Source: Phoenix dactylifera (lineage: Eukaryota; Streptophyta; Magnoliopsida; Arecales; Arecaceae). From it: 64,000 nucleotides of DNA. Position 1 is the first letter of the stretch. Every line of letters starts with the position of its first letter. Both the position numbers and the translations under genes were made by a program. Shown one piece after another: positions 1 through 11,353 of the stretch. The stretch lies in contig NC_052404.1 of the NCBI RefSeq assembly GCF_009389715.1, positions 10,610,480 through 10,674,479 of the forward strand, read 5' to 3'. Below the pieces are notes generated by a model, which saw only the letters and a list, made by a program, of their open reading frames with translations, did not search any database and was not told where the DNA came from.

Positions 1-1282
1 CCTCTCCCAATATGCACCATAAAACCACGTGGCACTGTGCCTCCTGCCTATTGTATATTAATAGAAACTATGTCAGGTCTCCTTTGTTTTGCTTTAAATG
101 AATTGAACAACTGCCTGAGTAGGTACAAAACCCTTCGGTGTCAGCTTTAAGCTTTTTGTGACCTTTTAAAATTTCTTTTCAACTAGCATCTTCCTGATCT
201 TCATTGTACATTTTAACTTTAATTCACCTTTGTGGGATAACATGCATTTTAATTCTGCTTACAGACTGTTATTTCTATTACATTCTTCCTTTTATATATC
301 ACTGTACTAATATCTAGGATTTCATTGAGGAGATTACTTGACCAAATCAAACCAATACTTTCACAACTCTGCTGGTTACTAAGTTATTTCATTTAAGCTT
401 ATGGTCTTACCTTTTATCTTCCTACCTGAATATTCCTCTACCGTCAAAGCTTCCCATACTTACGGCACACGTAATTATTCATGATAATTTCATAAAGTAG
501 ACAGATTACCTCCACTTGCCAATGCATTTATGTGCAGTAAATAGCTTCTACTTTCACACAGCGTATGAGCAACAACTGAATTTCTTTCCTCTCTTCCTTC
601 ATAAGCCTATAAGGCCTTACATCGGTTTCTTAAGGTCTTTGCTGATTACTAAACCCTCTGTTGGACTGAGGGATAAAGAAATGGAAATCACGTGAATGTG
701 CATATACAGCAACAGTAAATGAAGTTTAATCACTTTGACATCTCGTGCCTTGCTTAACATCCAGTTATTGGTAAAGTTACTGCTGGATCTCATCAGTTAT
801 TTGGTAGTGAAGAGAAGTTGATTATTTTATCTCTTACTGATCATAATAAAATTAACATATATGAAATCCAGGGACGGCCCGCTTTATTCTCTTCTCAGAA
901 TGTAGAATTTGGATCAATACCATGCCTAGGATTTCAAGGAGCGATTAACTATATTTAGATAACAACTATATTAGAGTTGACCAGTGACAAAAGAAGTTCG
1001 AGCTTATATTCTGCAACGCTTAATTAAGATGTTTTCTTTTCCTCTCTTTTGGAATATAAAAACTAAAAGTTGGATTCTTTGGTAGGGTTACCATTTTATA
1101 TTACAGAATAAAATTATCCAAACTTTAACTTATACAAGGGTTCTATATAAAAAATACAAAGCAATGCTGGATTGTTATGTGCTTAGATTGTGATGTTGAG
1201 GGAGAGGATTCGGTATGTAACTGTGGCATTAGCAGAAGTATTATTATGTGCTAACTCAAGCATTTATTATCCTTTTCTGCAG
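1..1282. other. Probable intron of the gene ending at 1735
   Basis: AT-rich DNA with no coding exon that I could recognise. Because the exon at 1283 starts in phase 0 in the middle of a conserved enzyme, the preceding exons must lie further upstream, so this stretch is most simply the 3' part of a long intron. The border is a pyrimidine-rich tract followed by AG at 1281-1282. Confidence 0.5.
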
Positions 1283-1735
1283 ATAACAATGTCAGCTGTC
1301 AGAGAGTGGGCTGCATCTCAGAATAGTAAAGTTCTTGAGGTTGTTTTCTCACTTCAACTGCCTGTCTATTTTCACTCATCATTCCAACATATGTAAACTT
1401 TTGATATTGACCTGTGTTGCCTAATAGCAGGCTGTAGCAGTAAACAATCTGGGGAAATGGAAAACAGCAACACAAATGACTGCTCTCACCATCCTCCTTG
1501 CCACCAGAGATTCCAGGTTGTCCCTCCAAATGATTAATTATGTTTTAGGATCTTTTTACTTTATTGCATTAATTGCAGAATACTTCACTAAACATAATTT
1601 CAATGACTCTGCAGTCTAACAGGGCCGGGTGTTCTGGTTGCTTCTGGTATAGTTTTGCTTTACGTATCTGCTGGGCTTGCCGTATGGTCATTAGCTGTCT
1701 ACATGAGGAAGATATGGAGAGTTTTGCTTAAGTAA
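1283..1735 (+). CDS. PGPS1: Phosphatidylglycerophosphate synthase, 3' end (last three exons)
   Basis: Three exons, 1283-1339, 1431-1516 and 1615-1735, join in frame across introns of 91 and 98 bases with GT-AG borders and end in TAA. The 87 encoded residues begin ITMSAVREWAASQNSKVLE, continue AVAVNNLGKWKTATQM and end with a hydrophobic helix (VASGIVLLYVSAGLAVWSLA) and a basic tail YMRKIWRVLLK. I recognise this as the C-terminal part of the plant CDP-diacylglycerol:glycerol-3-phosphate phosphatidyltransferase. That enzyme makes phosphatidylglycerol-phosphate, the precursor of phosphatidylglycerol and cardiolipin, in plastids and mitochondria. The catalytic CDP-alcohol phosphotransferase motif lies in the missing upstream exons, so the gene is partial only because of the window edge. 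Confidence 0.88.
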
Positions 1736-3246
1736 TTGTGCAATACTTCATGATGGATACAAGCCTCAATGCTATAGGACTACATTCATAAACATTTGGG
1801 ATGTCCGAGTGTCATCAACTTGTCAGTCGGCAGTAGGCTCCTAATCTAGCAGGTTTCTCCAGGCCTAATGGGACCTTTTTCTTATTGATCAAAGCAAGCT
1901 GACTGGTTGGTGGATGTGATGCGATCATTCTACAGCGTGGAGGCTGGTGCACAAACATTTCATTCATTGTATACTGCATCATTTGTTTGGTTAGCAATTT
2001 TCTCATAAGAATCAGTGGATGTTTTTACATCTTATCACAATTACTGCTGTTTTGTCAAATTTCCCTGGACAAAAACCTTGGTGGGCCATGAGAGTAGTTG
2101 GAAACATTTTATGGTTGTTTGGAAAACAAAAGATTTTGATTATAGGATGTTTGTTACATGAATCAAAGACGTCAGTGATCAGGCACAGGCTCCACATTTT
2201 TTGCAGAAAGATCTATTCCATTATAATTGAAAGCGTATCATTGCATATTGATATTTTTATCTGTTAATTAATATCGTTCAGAATGGAGTTGCCTTTTTGT
2301 TTAAAAAAAAATACCAAGCAGTCTAAAGTATAGATAGTGGAGCGCAATCTTTATGGTGCATATATCCTAGAGAAGCATGGTAGGTATGATTCCTGCAATT
2401 TGGGATTGTTCTGTTTGTTGTAATTGCTTTCAAGCTTACAGCCTGTGATTTATTTTCTGGTGGGACAGATGGTGGATCTCTGTTGAATATGAAGTCCTTT
2501 GTGTATTAACTTGGTCATTTATAAGTTTTTACTCCGACTGGTCAGGTAGGATCTGCTGTAGGGCAACTTGTAGCCAAGAGCTCCTCAGAACAATGATATT
2601 AGTGAATGGTGATCGTTGCTTTTATGGGACATTATCGCCTATATGAGTTTTTCCAATACTTCCATGTTGGGATTGGTCGCTGGTTTTAATTTGATAGAAA
2701 TTCGGTGTTGGTGCAGTAGGCTTTGGGGTATGGCTTCTTCATTAAGCTGTATATTCTTGTCCTTATCTTTTGCAGATAGTGGTTTTGGTTCAGGCGAAAC
2801 TTTGCAGGAGAATTCAGATACAGATCAAGCTTTCGCTTTTTCGCTTTGCATCTTCACTTTTGAGGGTTAGGGTTAAGTGCGTTTCGAACCAGCTTTCGCT
2901 TTTTCTCTCCACAATGTCGCTTGAAGGACTCGTCCAGCAGAATATAGATATCATTTTATGCACATGATAATGTTCTTTTATGCACGGTGGTACATACGGT
3001 ATCTGAACATTAGGTTTCTTGATGCAGTCATCAGGATTGCTTATCAAAAAAAGAAAATTACAGTCATCAGGATTGTGTCCGGCTATGATGTCTTCCCTCT
3101 CAAAGCCTCAACTCTCACTGGGGTGCCATGTACACGTTATCTTACGTGTATCTCACGCCGTAGTATGAAACACGAAACGTTCTGCGGAAATCAATCTTTA
3201 TCACCGGGCATTCCCGCCAACTCCAATCCCAGTTTGGCTTGGATGG
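1736..3246. other. Intergenic: 3' UTR of PGPS gene and upstream region of PPR gene
   Basis: AT-rich at first, turning GC-rich close to the PPR start. The short open frames here have no recognisable domains or splice structure. No tRNA or transposon end was seen. Confidence 0.5.
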
Positions 3247-5229
3247 ATGAGGCTTTCCGCGCCCCTCCAACAAAACCAAGCCCTCCGACGCGCCCTGGCC
3301 GCCGTCGCTTCCTCACCCGGCCCGGACTACCGCGCCTACGGGCTCCTCATCCAGCACTGCGCCGACCACGGCCTCTTCCGCCAGGGCCGCCAGCTCCACG
3401 CCCGCCTCCTCTTCCTCTCCGTCCTCCCTGACAACTTCCTCGCCTCCAAGCTCCTCTCCCTCTACTCCCGCTCCGCCCGCCTCCCCGAGGCCCGCCGCTT
3501 ATTCGATGCCGTCCCTCGCAAGAACCTCTTCTCCTGGAACGCCATGCTCCTCGCCTACGCCCTCCACGGCTGCCCCTTCGACGCCATCCGCCTCTTCGCG
3601 TCCCTCCCCTCCTCCCTCGCCCCCGACGCCTTCACCCTCTCCGCACTCCTCAAGTCCCTCTCCTCCCTCCCCACCTCCTCGCTCCCCCGCCTGGCCGGAA
3701 GGGAGGTCCACGCCTTCTCCCTCCGCGCTGGGCTCGACGCCGACCTCTTCGTCTCCAATGGACTGACAACGCTCTACGCTCGGACGGACGATTTGACCTC
3801 CGCAAGGAAGTTGTTCGACGCGATGCCCAAAAGAGATATCATCTCCTGGAACTCCATGATATCTGGGTATTCTCAGGGTGGAAACTACGACGCGTGCCTG
3901 CGACTATACCAGGAGATGGAACAGGGGCGGGACGGCGTGGTCCCTAACGGGGTCACGGTGGTTAGCGTGTTGCACGCTTGTGCTGAACTCAAGGACCTTG
4001 TTTTTGGTATCAGAGTTCACCGGATGGCAGTGGAGAATGGGATTGAAATGGATACGGCGTTGTGGAATTCGATCATCGGGTTGTATGCCAAGTGTGGGAG
4101 CTTAGATTATGCTCGGAGATTGTTCGAAGAGATGGCCGAGAAGGATGGCGTCAGCTACAGCGTGATGATAACTGGGTATATGAGCTATGGGTTTGTGGAT
4201 CGGGCAATGGAGCTCTTTTGGCGAGTGGTGAATCCTGTTCTGAGTACATGGAATGCTGTGATATCCGGTCTCTTCCAAAACAACCGTCACAACGATGTCT
4301 TGGATTTATTGCGCGAGATGCAGGCTTCTGGTTTTAGGCCTAATTCAGTAACTCTTTCAAGTGTTCTTCCCTCTCTTTCCTTCTTTTCGAACCTCCTGGG
4401 AGGGAAGGAGGTCCACGGCTACTGCATCAGGAATGAATGTGATCAGAACGTCTATGTGGCAACTGCGCTCATTGACCTGTATGCCAAGGCTGGGTTCCTC
4501 GAGGGAGCTCAAAGGCTCTTCGAGGGAACCAAGGTTAGAAGTGTCATTGTTTGGACTGCAATCATATCGGCCCATGCAGCTCATGGAGGCGCTGATGCTG
4601 CACTCTCTCTGTTTGTTGGGATGCTCGATGCTGGGATTAAGCCAGACTCTGTGACTTTCACTGCAGTGCTCTCTGCTTGTGCTCATGCCGGGGTGGTAGA
4701 CAAGGCTCGCCAAATTTTTGATGCTATGTTGCTGGAACATGGAATTTCTCCAGCAGTTGAGCATTATGCTTGCATGGTTGGAGTCCTTAGCCGCAAAGGG
4801 ATGCTTAAAGAAGCTGTGGAGTTTATTGATAAGATGCCCTTTGAGCCAAATGCGAAGGTATGGGGTCCATTGCTCAATGGAGCAGCGATGTTTGGCGATG
4901 TCGAGCTTGGGCGGTTTGTGTTTGACCGGTTATTTGAGATCGAGCCAGAGAACACAGGGAATTACATTGTCATGGCTAATTTGTATTCGAAGGCTGGGAA
5001 ATGGGAGGAAGCCGACATGGTGAGGGATAAGATGAGGGGAACTGGTCTGGCAAAGATTCCAGGTTGTAGTTGGATTGAAATGAGCGATGGGTTGCAGGTC
5101 TTTGTAGCTCGAGGTACATCAAATAGGTGCTCTGAAGAAATCTATGTTGTGCTTGAAGGACTGGTTAGATTAATGACAGAAGAGGGTTACGTTTCAAGTT
5201 GTGCATTGGATGAGGAGAGTGATTGTTGA
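3247..5229 (+). CDS. Pentatricopeptide repeat protein, PLS class with E motifs, 660 aa
   Basis: Single-exon gene of 660 residues, as is usual for plant PPR genes. Repeats run almost continuously from about residue 60 to 560, with typical cores such as NLFSWNAMLLAYALHG, DIISWNSMISGYSQGG and PDSVTFTAVLSACAHAG. Longer L- and S-type repeats alternate with P-type ones, which marks the PLS subfamily. After the repeats come E-type motifs (VWGPLLNGAAMFGDVELG; PENTGNYIVMANLYSKAGKW; IPGCSWIEM). The protein stops without a DYW deaminase domain. PLS/E proteins bind single-stranded organellar RNA and usually direct C-to-U editing together with partner proteins; the target here is unknown. The leader (MRLSAPLQQNQALRRALAAV) is basic and could be a mitochondrial or plastid transit peptide. 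An ATG at 3243 is out of frame; 3247 is the first in-frame start. From memory it resembles Arabidopsis At2g37310. The first ~600 bases are far GC-richer than the rest. Confidence 0.93.
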   Translation: MRLSAPLQQNQALRRALAAVASSPGPDYRAYGLLIQHCADHGLFRQGRQLHARLLFLSVLPDNFLASKLLSLYSRSARLPEARRLFDAVPRKNLFSWNAMLLAYALHGCPFDAIRLFASLPSSLAPDAFTLSALLKSLSSLPTSSLPRLAGREVHAFSLRAGLDADLFVSNGLTTLYARTDDLTSARKLFDAMPKRDIISWNSMISGYSQGGNYDACLRLYQEMEQGRDGVVPNGVTVVSVLHACAELKDLVFGIRVHRMAVENGIEMDTALWNSIIGLYAKCGSLDYARRLFEEMAEKDGVSYSVMITGYMSYGFVDRAMELFWRVVNPVLSTWNAVISGLFQNNRHNDVLDLLREMQASGFRPNSVTLSSVLPSLSFFSNLLGGKEVHGYCIRNECDQNVYVATALIDLYAKAGFLEGAQRLFEGTKVRSVIVWTAIISAHAAHGGADAALSLFVGMLDAGIKPDSVTFTAVLSACAHAGVVDKARQIFDAMLLEHGISPAVEHYACMVGVLSRKGMLKEAVEFIDKMPFEPNAKVWGPLLNGAAMFGDVELGRFVFDRLFEIEPENTGNYIVMANLYSKAGKWEEADMVRDKMRGTGLAKIPGCSWIEMSDGLQVFVARGTSNRCSEEIYVVLEGLVRLMTEEGYVSSCALDEESDC

Positions 5230-7490
5230 AAGCCATTGGACTGCAGTTGAGCATCAGAGGACTCTCATCTTTTTCTCAAAGCACTGCTTATGGAATTGCT
5301 ATTATCTTCATCACTTTGAAGCCCTGAACTGGCTGAACTTGTTCTGGACTGCATGCATGCTAGATTTAGCTATTTGACTAGTCTATGTCCTCGGTCTATA
5401 GGTCCTGGTAATCTTTGAAGGATCAATCTCATTGCTTCCCTAAACAATGAGAAACCCTTGGAGTCGTAATGGTAATCGAAGGATACTGGTGGCTGGCAAA
5501 AGTTAAAAAGATTAGTTTTTATGTTTTACTGGACAGTAAAACCTCTGAAAACAGAGGGTATCATATGGATGAACAAGGTTGAAGCATGAGAAATGAGAAA
5601 GTCCTTGAATTGTATATATCGATTATTTTCAGCAGCTTATAAAGGGATTTGGTAAAACTTCTATGCCTGCTCGGTAGGTCCTGTTTTCTGACTCACTGGG
5701 AGATTCTGGGGTTTATTGACCTTTCTTTGGGTGTTAGCTGGTAGATGATAGCGTGGATACAAGCATCATTGAAGCACATTAGGGGATTTCTTATATCTAA
5801 ATTGAAACTAATAATGCCACTGACTGGATGCTATCTTATGTAGCCAATCATACCAGATCTATGTTATGGGATTCTACGACAAATCTTCATGGTCCGTTAT
5901 TTAATATTTTATTTGCTGATTCTCATGGATGTATCTACGCTCAAATGGTTTAATTTATCTAGTTCAGCATGGATTTGGCAGCAGTGGGTGAAAATGTTGT
6001 TGGACAAATACTTGTTGCCCATGCACTAGGCCTGCAATTTTGGCCGTAATTTCTTGGCTGGTAGGGTGCAGGCTCAAGTAACTTTAAAGGAGATAGGGGG
6101 AAAAGTTGATGTTTTGATAATAATAGCTTATGCAAATATGCTGCATTTTTTTGTTAAGAAAAATTCAGCAATATGAAACTATATATGTTTTTTTCCTTCT
6201 ATTTGGGTCATAGGCGGATCTATTTCTAAACATCATTCGTATCCTGAACATCAAAGATAAGCTAGCATTTACCTTGTGTCCTCTTCTATATATAAAATCC
6301 AAGTACAATATGGTAACAACTTGAGGGTTCCTTCCTCCAGTCTATTACCATTATGAAGTATGAAAATTGGAGGCCCTGTCAAATTAAAAGCTTCATATTG
6401 TCTCTAAATTTATTTATGATCACGACCGCATCATGCAAGAAATAATAAGGAGAAAATATCTCCTACTTCTATGTTTGATCTGAAATAAAGCCAAACGGGC
6501 TTCTGAAAACTGTGACGGAATTACGGTCTATGATGTTTTATATGGCTTGATACTTGGTTCCAAGTGCCACAATTTGATGAATGCATAGTATATTTGGCGA
6601 GGCTCACATGCTCCTGTCTTCCCTCAGTCCGTGAACAAAAGGGAACAACCCACGAGTTACGTGAACAAAAGGGAACAAAAGTTACGTGTCACTTCCAACC
6701 TCCATTGTCCTATCTATCCTCCCAGTCTCTCAGTTCAGGCGACTCGCATGAGCGTTGGATCAACTGATCTTATAATTCCGTGGTGAAGTCCAGAACCCAC
6801 CATCAGGCTCAAAGGTCTCAGCGAGGCCCTGGGAGTGTAATGAGTGAACATTATTTACATCACTCTCTGGTTAGTGGCCAGCACGCTTAGAGTGCAAGCT
6901 AAACCAACTAACACCTCATCCAACAATTTTTTTTCAGTCATCCAGGCTAGCAGGGGAAACAGTGGCATTTAGCATGAATAGAAATTGGAACAGAAGAATG
7001 AGAGGATGAGAGTAATCATCTTTGTTCCCTAAGAATCATACTAGGTTATTTTAATTCCGCGGTGCCAATCAAACTACCTAACTTTTGTAGATCTTCCAAG
7101 AAGGGATGTCTCGGTGAACATGACACAGATGGACTCTGTGGAATCTCAAGAGAAATTTACATGAATAATTCATGATACAAACTTAGGGCAATCTCACAAT
7201 CCGGTAATGATCTTAAAGTTATCCGCATTAGCAGAGAAGAGCAACATGCCTGAAATCGAGGCCCTCATTTGAGTAGAATTCTTAGTGGGCGAGGAGATTT
7301 CCTAAAGATTTTCTTTCCAAAACTCTATTTTAGTTATACTTGTTGCTTTATCATAGGCCAGATTCGAGCATAGAAAATATCAAATTTTAAATAGACCTAA
7401 TTCAACATCTGACTAAAAATAAATATAGTTTAGGCCTGAGGTCCTCCAATGCTAAGAGGAGTCATATGGTTTTACCCCTCTTGATTTGAT
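5230..7490. other. Intergenic between PPR gene and retroelement
   Basis: AT-rich, without a supportable gene. A short direct repeat (gtgaacaaaagggaacaa) occurs near 6632 and 6660. The segment 7371-7448 resembles one at 38911-38990. The last five bases before the LTR, ACATC at 7491-7495, are the left target-site duplication. Confidence 0.5.
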
Positions 7491-7495
7491 ACATC

Positions 7496-8364
7496 TGTTG
7501 CTGGAAATTGGACCCGGGGGCAATCTTCGGTCGAGGAGAGGGGGCGACTGTTAGTCCTCACGGCGGGGCGGCGGTCTGTCGGCGGGCGGCGTCCTCCGTC
7601 CGGGACGGTCGGAGAGAAGGAACAGCAGGTCCTCGCAGCGGGGCGGCGATCCGTTGGCTGGCGGCGTCCTCCGTCCGGGTGCCTGCACACGAACCGGTGG
7701 CCGGGTTCTCCGGCGCCGGCCCTCCGACGCTCAAGTCAGGGAGGGGGCAAATAGTGGGGAGAAGGAGATAAACAGTGATTTTTGGGTGTATGAATGTTCC
7801 AATCCCCTCCTGAGAGGCCAAGGCTCCCTTTTATATGCGGGGGTCGGTTTACCTGTGATGTAACAGGGCGAGGCCGTAGTACGGCTTGGCATGTTGTTCA
7901 GGTCGGCGCTCGGTCAGGCGAATCATTGCACTGATGTCGGCGGCATGGCCGAGATCAGAGACTTATCATAGTCGACTAGACCCTGCTGGGTCGATTTGCC
8001 GTGGAGAGCTGGGGATCCGTAGATGTCAGGAGCCATGCGCATTTATTGTGGAGTAAGTCGGAGATCCGCATTTATTATGGAGTAAGCCGGAGATCCGCAT
8101 TAATGGTGGAGTAAGCCGGAGATCCGCATTTATTGTTGAGTGTGCCGGAAGATTACAGCGGCCATGCGCAATAAATGCCGGAGGGGTGTTAGAGTACGGT
8201 CCTCGGACATCGGGATTTCTCTTAGGTCGGAGGTTTCGGGGTCGGTCGTCTTGTGGCCGAGCGTTCCGAGGTCGGACGCTGACTTCGACTGTACGGGGTC
8301 GGAGGTTGTACGGCTTCTTAGGGGCATTTATGTCATTTGGGGGGAAACTTTATTCCCCCCAACA
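7496..8364 (-). repeat. 3' LTR (left copy)
   Basis: 869 bases, starting TG and ending CA (cccccaaca at the right edge). It carries a minus-strand TATA motif (catataaaagg) at 7828-7839 and three and a half 29-base direct repeats at 8042-8148. Nearly identical to the right LTR. Confidence 0.93.
8042..8148. repeat. 29-bp subrepeats inside the LTR
   Basis: Three units at 8042-8070, 8071-8099 and 8100-8128 and a partial fourth at 8129-8148, each close to tttattatggagtaagccgg plus nine more bases. The same array is present in the other LTR from 19824. It lies in the upstream (U3) part of the LTR and may affect promoter strength; that role is inference. Confidence 0.85.
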
Positions 8365-8380
8365 CTACCCCCCGACTTCC
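8365..8380 (-). promoter_or_regulatory. Polypurine tract of the retroelement
   Basis: On the minus strand, directly before the 3' LTR, the sequence ggaagtcggggggtag is almost entirely purine with a run of six G. This is the expected position of the plus-strand DNA primer. Confidence 0.7.
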
Positions 8381-9016
8381 GAGTTCGAGCGGCTTGTGGG
8401 GCTCGGACGTGGGAAGTAAAGTCTGTCACTAAGGTTGGGGGGAAGGTCTCGCCCGCCCCCTTGTGCTTTCCGGAGCTTTCATGGTGAGATATGCGCCCTT
8501 TGGCGTCTCGAGGCTGCTTTATTCGGTGAGCTAATGATGGAGCTCGTATCATCATGCTTCTTGAATCGCCAGGATCATTTTACGGCGGATTAATGATGGG
8601 GGACCTCGAGCTCGTCGAGGCGGTGTCTCGATTCCGTAATCGACGTTTCTGGCTCATTAATGAGTGTGCCGTTACGGGGTTTGAAACGGACACGCGGCGC
8701 GACCCGAGGTCGGACGCTTTCGATTTCATGTTACTGGATCATAATTCCGAAGAAGTGGAGGCCTCATCGGAGCTCCACGTGTCCCAGATCTTATTAAACG
8801 AGGGGAGCGGGGGTTACGTCCGCTCGTTCCTCAAGACGATTTGATTCTGTGGACCCATGATGAGGCCCCGAGATCCGATGGGACAACGCTTCGATTTCGT
8901 ATCCGATTTATTAAACCGGAGTGAATACGGTGCCTCGGCTTCCGAGGTCGACACGCGGCGCAACCCGGTCGGGGGAATGGGAACCGACCCCGTCGATCTG
9001 GGCCGTCAGGGGGGTC

Positions 9017-9024
9017 TATATAAA
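9017..9024 (+). promoter_or_regulatory. TATA box of the antisense gene
   Basis: A consensus TATATAAA in GC-rich surroundings, about 220 bases before the ATG at 9244 of the plus-strand gene inside the retroelement. It implies that this gene has its own promoter, independent of the LTR. The region between the LTR edge (8365) and this box holds no other recognisable gene. Confidence 0.6.
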
Positions 9025-9243
9025 CCCCACGAGTCTGCCCTAAAGGTCTTGTTTGGCTGCCTCTTATTTTCGTCGTCTTTCCCCCCTGCTTCCTCCCTCA
9101 GCTGAATCTTGCTGGTGGTGCCCGGAGCGATTTCCGGCAATGTCCAGTAGGTTTTCTTCCTGTTTTCACTAGGGTTTCCTCTTTTCTCCTCCTCGTCAAC
9201 TTTCATTTTCTACTCTTAACTTTTGCTCCACTCTTCCGTGAGA

Positions 9244-11353
9244 ATGGGTTCCGGTCCCGAAGAGGTTGGGTCGAGTCTGTCGGAAGAGGAGCTGGAGTTA
9301 ATCCGCTCCCGTTTCTTCTTCCAGCCCGGGTTTCGCCTTGAAACCGCAGGACCGGAAGACAGGGTGACGCAGCCGCCCCCAGGTCGGATCGCGGTTTACC
9401 GTGAGACACTTTGGGCGGGCCTGCGTTTTCCCGCCCATGAGTTCGTGAGCAACTTGCTGGCCGAGTACCAGCTCGTCCCGGCGCAGTTGGCTCCGAACTC
9501 ATGGAGGACCATAATCGGGTTTTTATCCCTGTGCCTCGGGCACGGGATCCCGATTTCGGTAGGCCTTTTTCGCCGGTGTTTTCTGTTAAAGAAAAACCCG
9601 GCGGACGTAGGGTGGTTATATTTCGCCTTTCGGGGCGCCCCTTCCTCGATTCACGAGTGGAAGAGGAAGTTTTTCTTTCTGGCGTCTGCGGCGCCTTGGG
9701 GGTTCGAGCCAAGGTGGGGACACCCTCGGCTGAAGGCCCTCAACAAACTCTCCGAGCCCACTGGGAGGGAGCTGAGGACCCTGGACTCTTTGCGAGCCCT
9801 CGGGAGGGGCAACGACCTGACCGAGCTCCTGCGGGAGGACGCCCTGGCGAGCGTGGGTCTGAGCTCGGCGCGCCCCGAGGGTAAGGGCGGTTGCATTATT
9901 CTATTTATTTATTTCTTGTTCTCCGTCTTTACGGTCACTGGTCTGACTCTTAACAAAATTCTTGATTTCAGATATTCCACGCATGCCGACCAGCAACACA
10001 TCACTTTTCTCTCGCCTGAGAAGGCGAGAGGCCGAGGCCGGGGGTGCTGCGCCCCAGCCTCGGAAGAGGGCGAGGACGGACGGCGCTTCTTCGTCGGCCG
10101 GGACGAGTGGCCCCGAGGCGGGGGCCCCTGCAGCCGACCCGAGGCGGGAGCGGGTTGTTGGTGATGCGGGCCCGTCGGCCCCTCCTTGCCCTACCCCCCT
10201 TGCCCAGCGGGGGGAGCCGTCCGTGGTCCGGCCGCAGCAGCCAGGACCCGGGCTTACCCGAGGCACCGAGGCGAGCGGCTCCGGGACCTCGGGTTCGATC
10301 GTGCCGAGCTCTTCCCGGGCTTTCCGAGAAGAGTCGGTCGAGCCGAACTCTTCTATTCCCGAGGGGCGCTCGGCCTTTCAAGATGCCGAGGTCGCACGCT
10401 CCATGTTGCGGCGTGCGGTACTTCCAGCGGACCGGGCCGTGTTCCGGGGTATTTCGCTGGAGGAGGTCGTCGGCAGTGCTTACTGCAACACCGCCCGGGT
10501 AAGCTTCCTTCTTAATTTTCCCGAGTTTTTAGCGTACATATGTGCTTTTCAACTCACAATACCCTCGTTTCTTTCTTTTCAGCATATTCTCGAGCTCGAC
10601 ACCATGGCGTTCATCGCCCATGGGTATCGGAAAGAAGTTCAACAGCTCGGCCAGCAACTGGAGCCGGCCAAGAAAAGAGTCGCCGAGCTGGAGGCGGCGT
10701 TGGCCGCGGCCGAGGCTCGGTGGACAGCCACCGAGGCTGAGCGCCTTGCCATGGTGGGGGCGCTCGAGGAGGAGAAGGCGGCTCATGCCCTGACCAGGGC
10801 AACCATGCGCGGCACGGAGGCGCGCTTAGGGGAGGTTCAGGCCAGGGTCGCGGCCCTCGAGTATGAGGAGGGGGTCTTCTGCCTCCGACTCGGGCAACTT
10901 GAGGCCCGGGAGAGGAGGGCCCTCGAACGAGCCGAGCATGCTGTGGAACTCTTCAAAGAGTCGCAAGAGTTCCGCGACATGTTGGAGGAGGAGACGGTCG
11001 ACGGTTTCCTTCGAGGCTTCGAGAACTTCCGGGAGCAGGTGCGCCGGTACTGCCCTCAGTACGACTTCTCGACGGTCCGTCCGAGGGAGCACCGGGGCTG
11101 GGGGTCCGACGTGCAAGCCCTTCCTGCCATCCTGACGTCCGAGGCGGGAATATACGAGCAGGACCCCGCCGAGCCTTCGACGGGGGTAGCCGAGGCGGAC
11201 GGTGTCATGGAGGCGGCTCCGGCGGCCGAGATCGATGCTGTCCCGGAGGCGGCGCCCGAAGCTCCTGCTCCCGGCCCCGAGCCTGTTCCGGAGGAAGATC
11301 ATGAGGTCATCAATGTGCCGAATGACCCCCCGGATGTGGCTCCCGCCGCTTAG
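9244..11353 (+). CDS. Antisense gene inside the retroelement; putative gypsy-type transposon protein (Transposase_28-like), 644 aa, three exons
   Basis: Proposed exons 9244-9880, 9972-10498 and 10583-11353. The first intron (91 bases, gtaagg...ttcag) removes a stop-containing segment and joins phase 1 to phase 1. The second (84 bases, gtaagc...tttcag) is phase 0 and open throughout. The joined frame has 645 codons with no internal stop. Residues ~15-125 (GFRLETAGPEDRVTQPPPG ... APNSWRTIIGFLSLCLGHG) match the plant family annotated in Pfam as putative gypsy-type transposon. A low-complexity middle with a basic RKRAR patch follows. Residues ~390-500 form a long Glu/Ala/Arg-rich coiled coil, and the tail is acidic and proline-rich. 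Function is unknown. It runs opposite to gag-pol, between pol and the 3' LTR, where extra antisense ORFs are known in Tat-type elements. The open, splice-consistent frame suggests it is under selection. Confidence 0.82.

Noticed and set aside
3499-3766. Open frames opposite to and out of phase with the PPR gene
   Set aside because: Shadows caused by extreme GC content; low-complexity Ser/Pro or Gly/Glu composition.
7508-7863. Open frames on both strands at the start of each LTR
   Set aside because: GC-rich LTR sequence present identically in both LTRs; non-coding.
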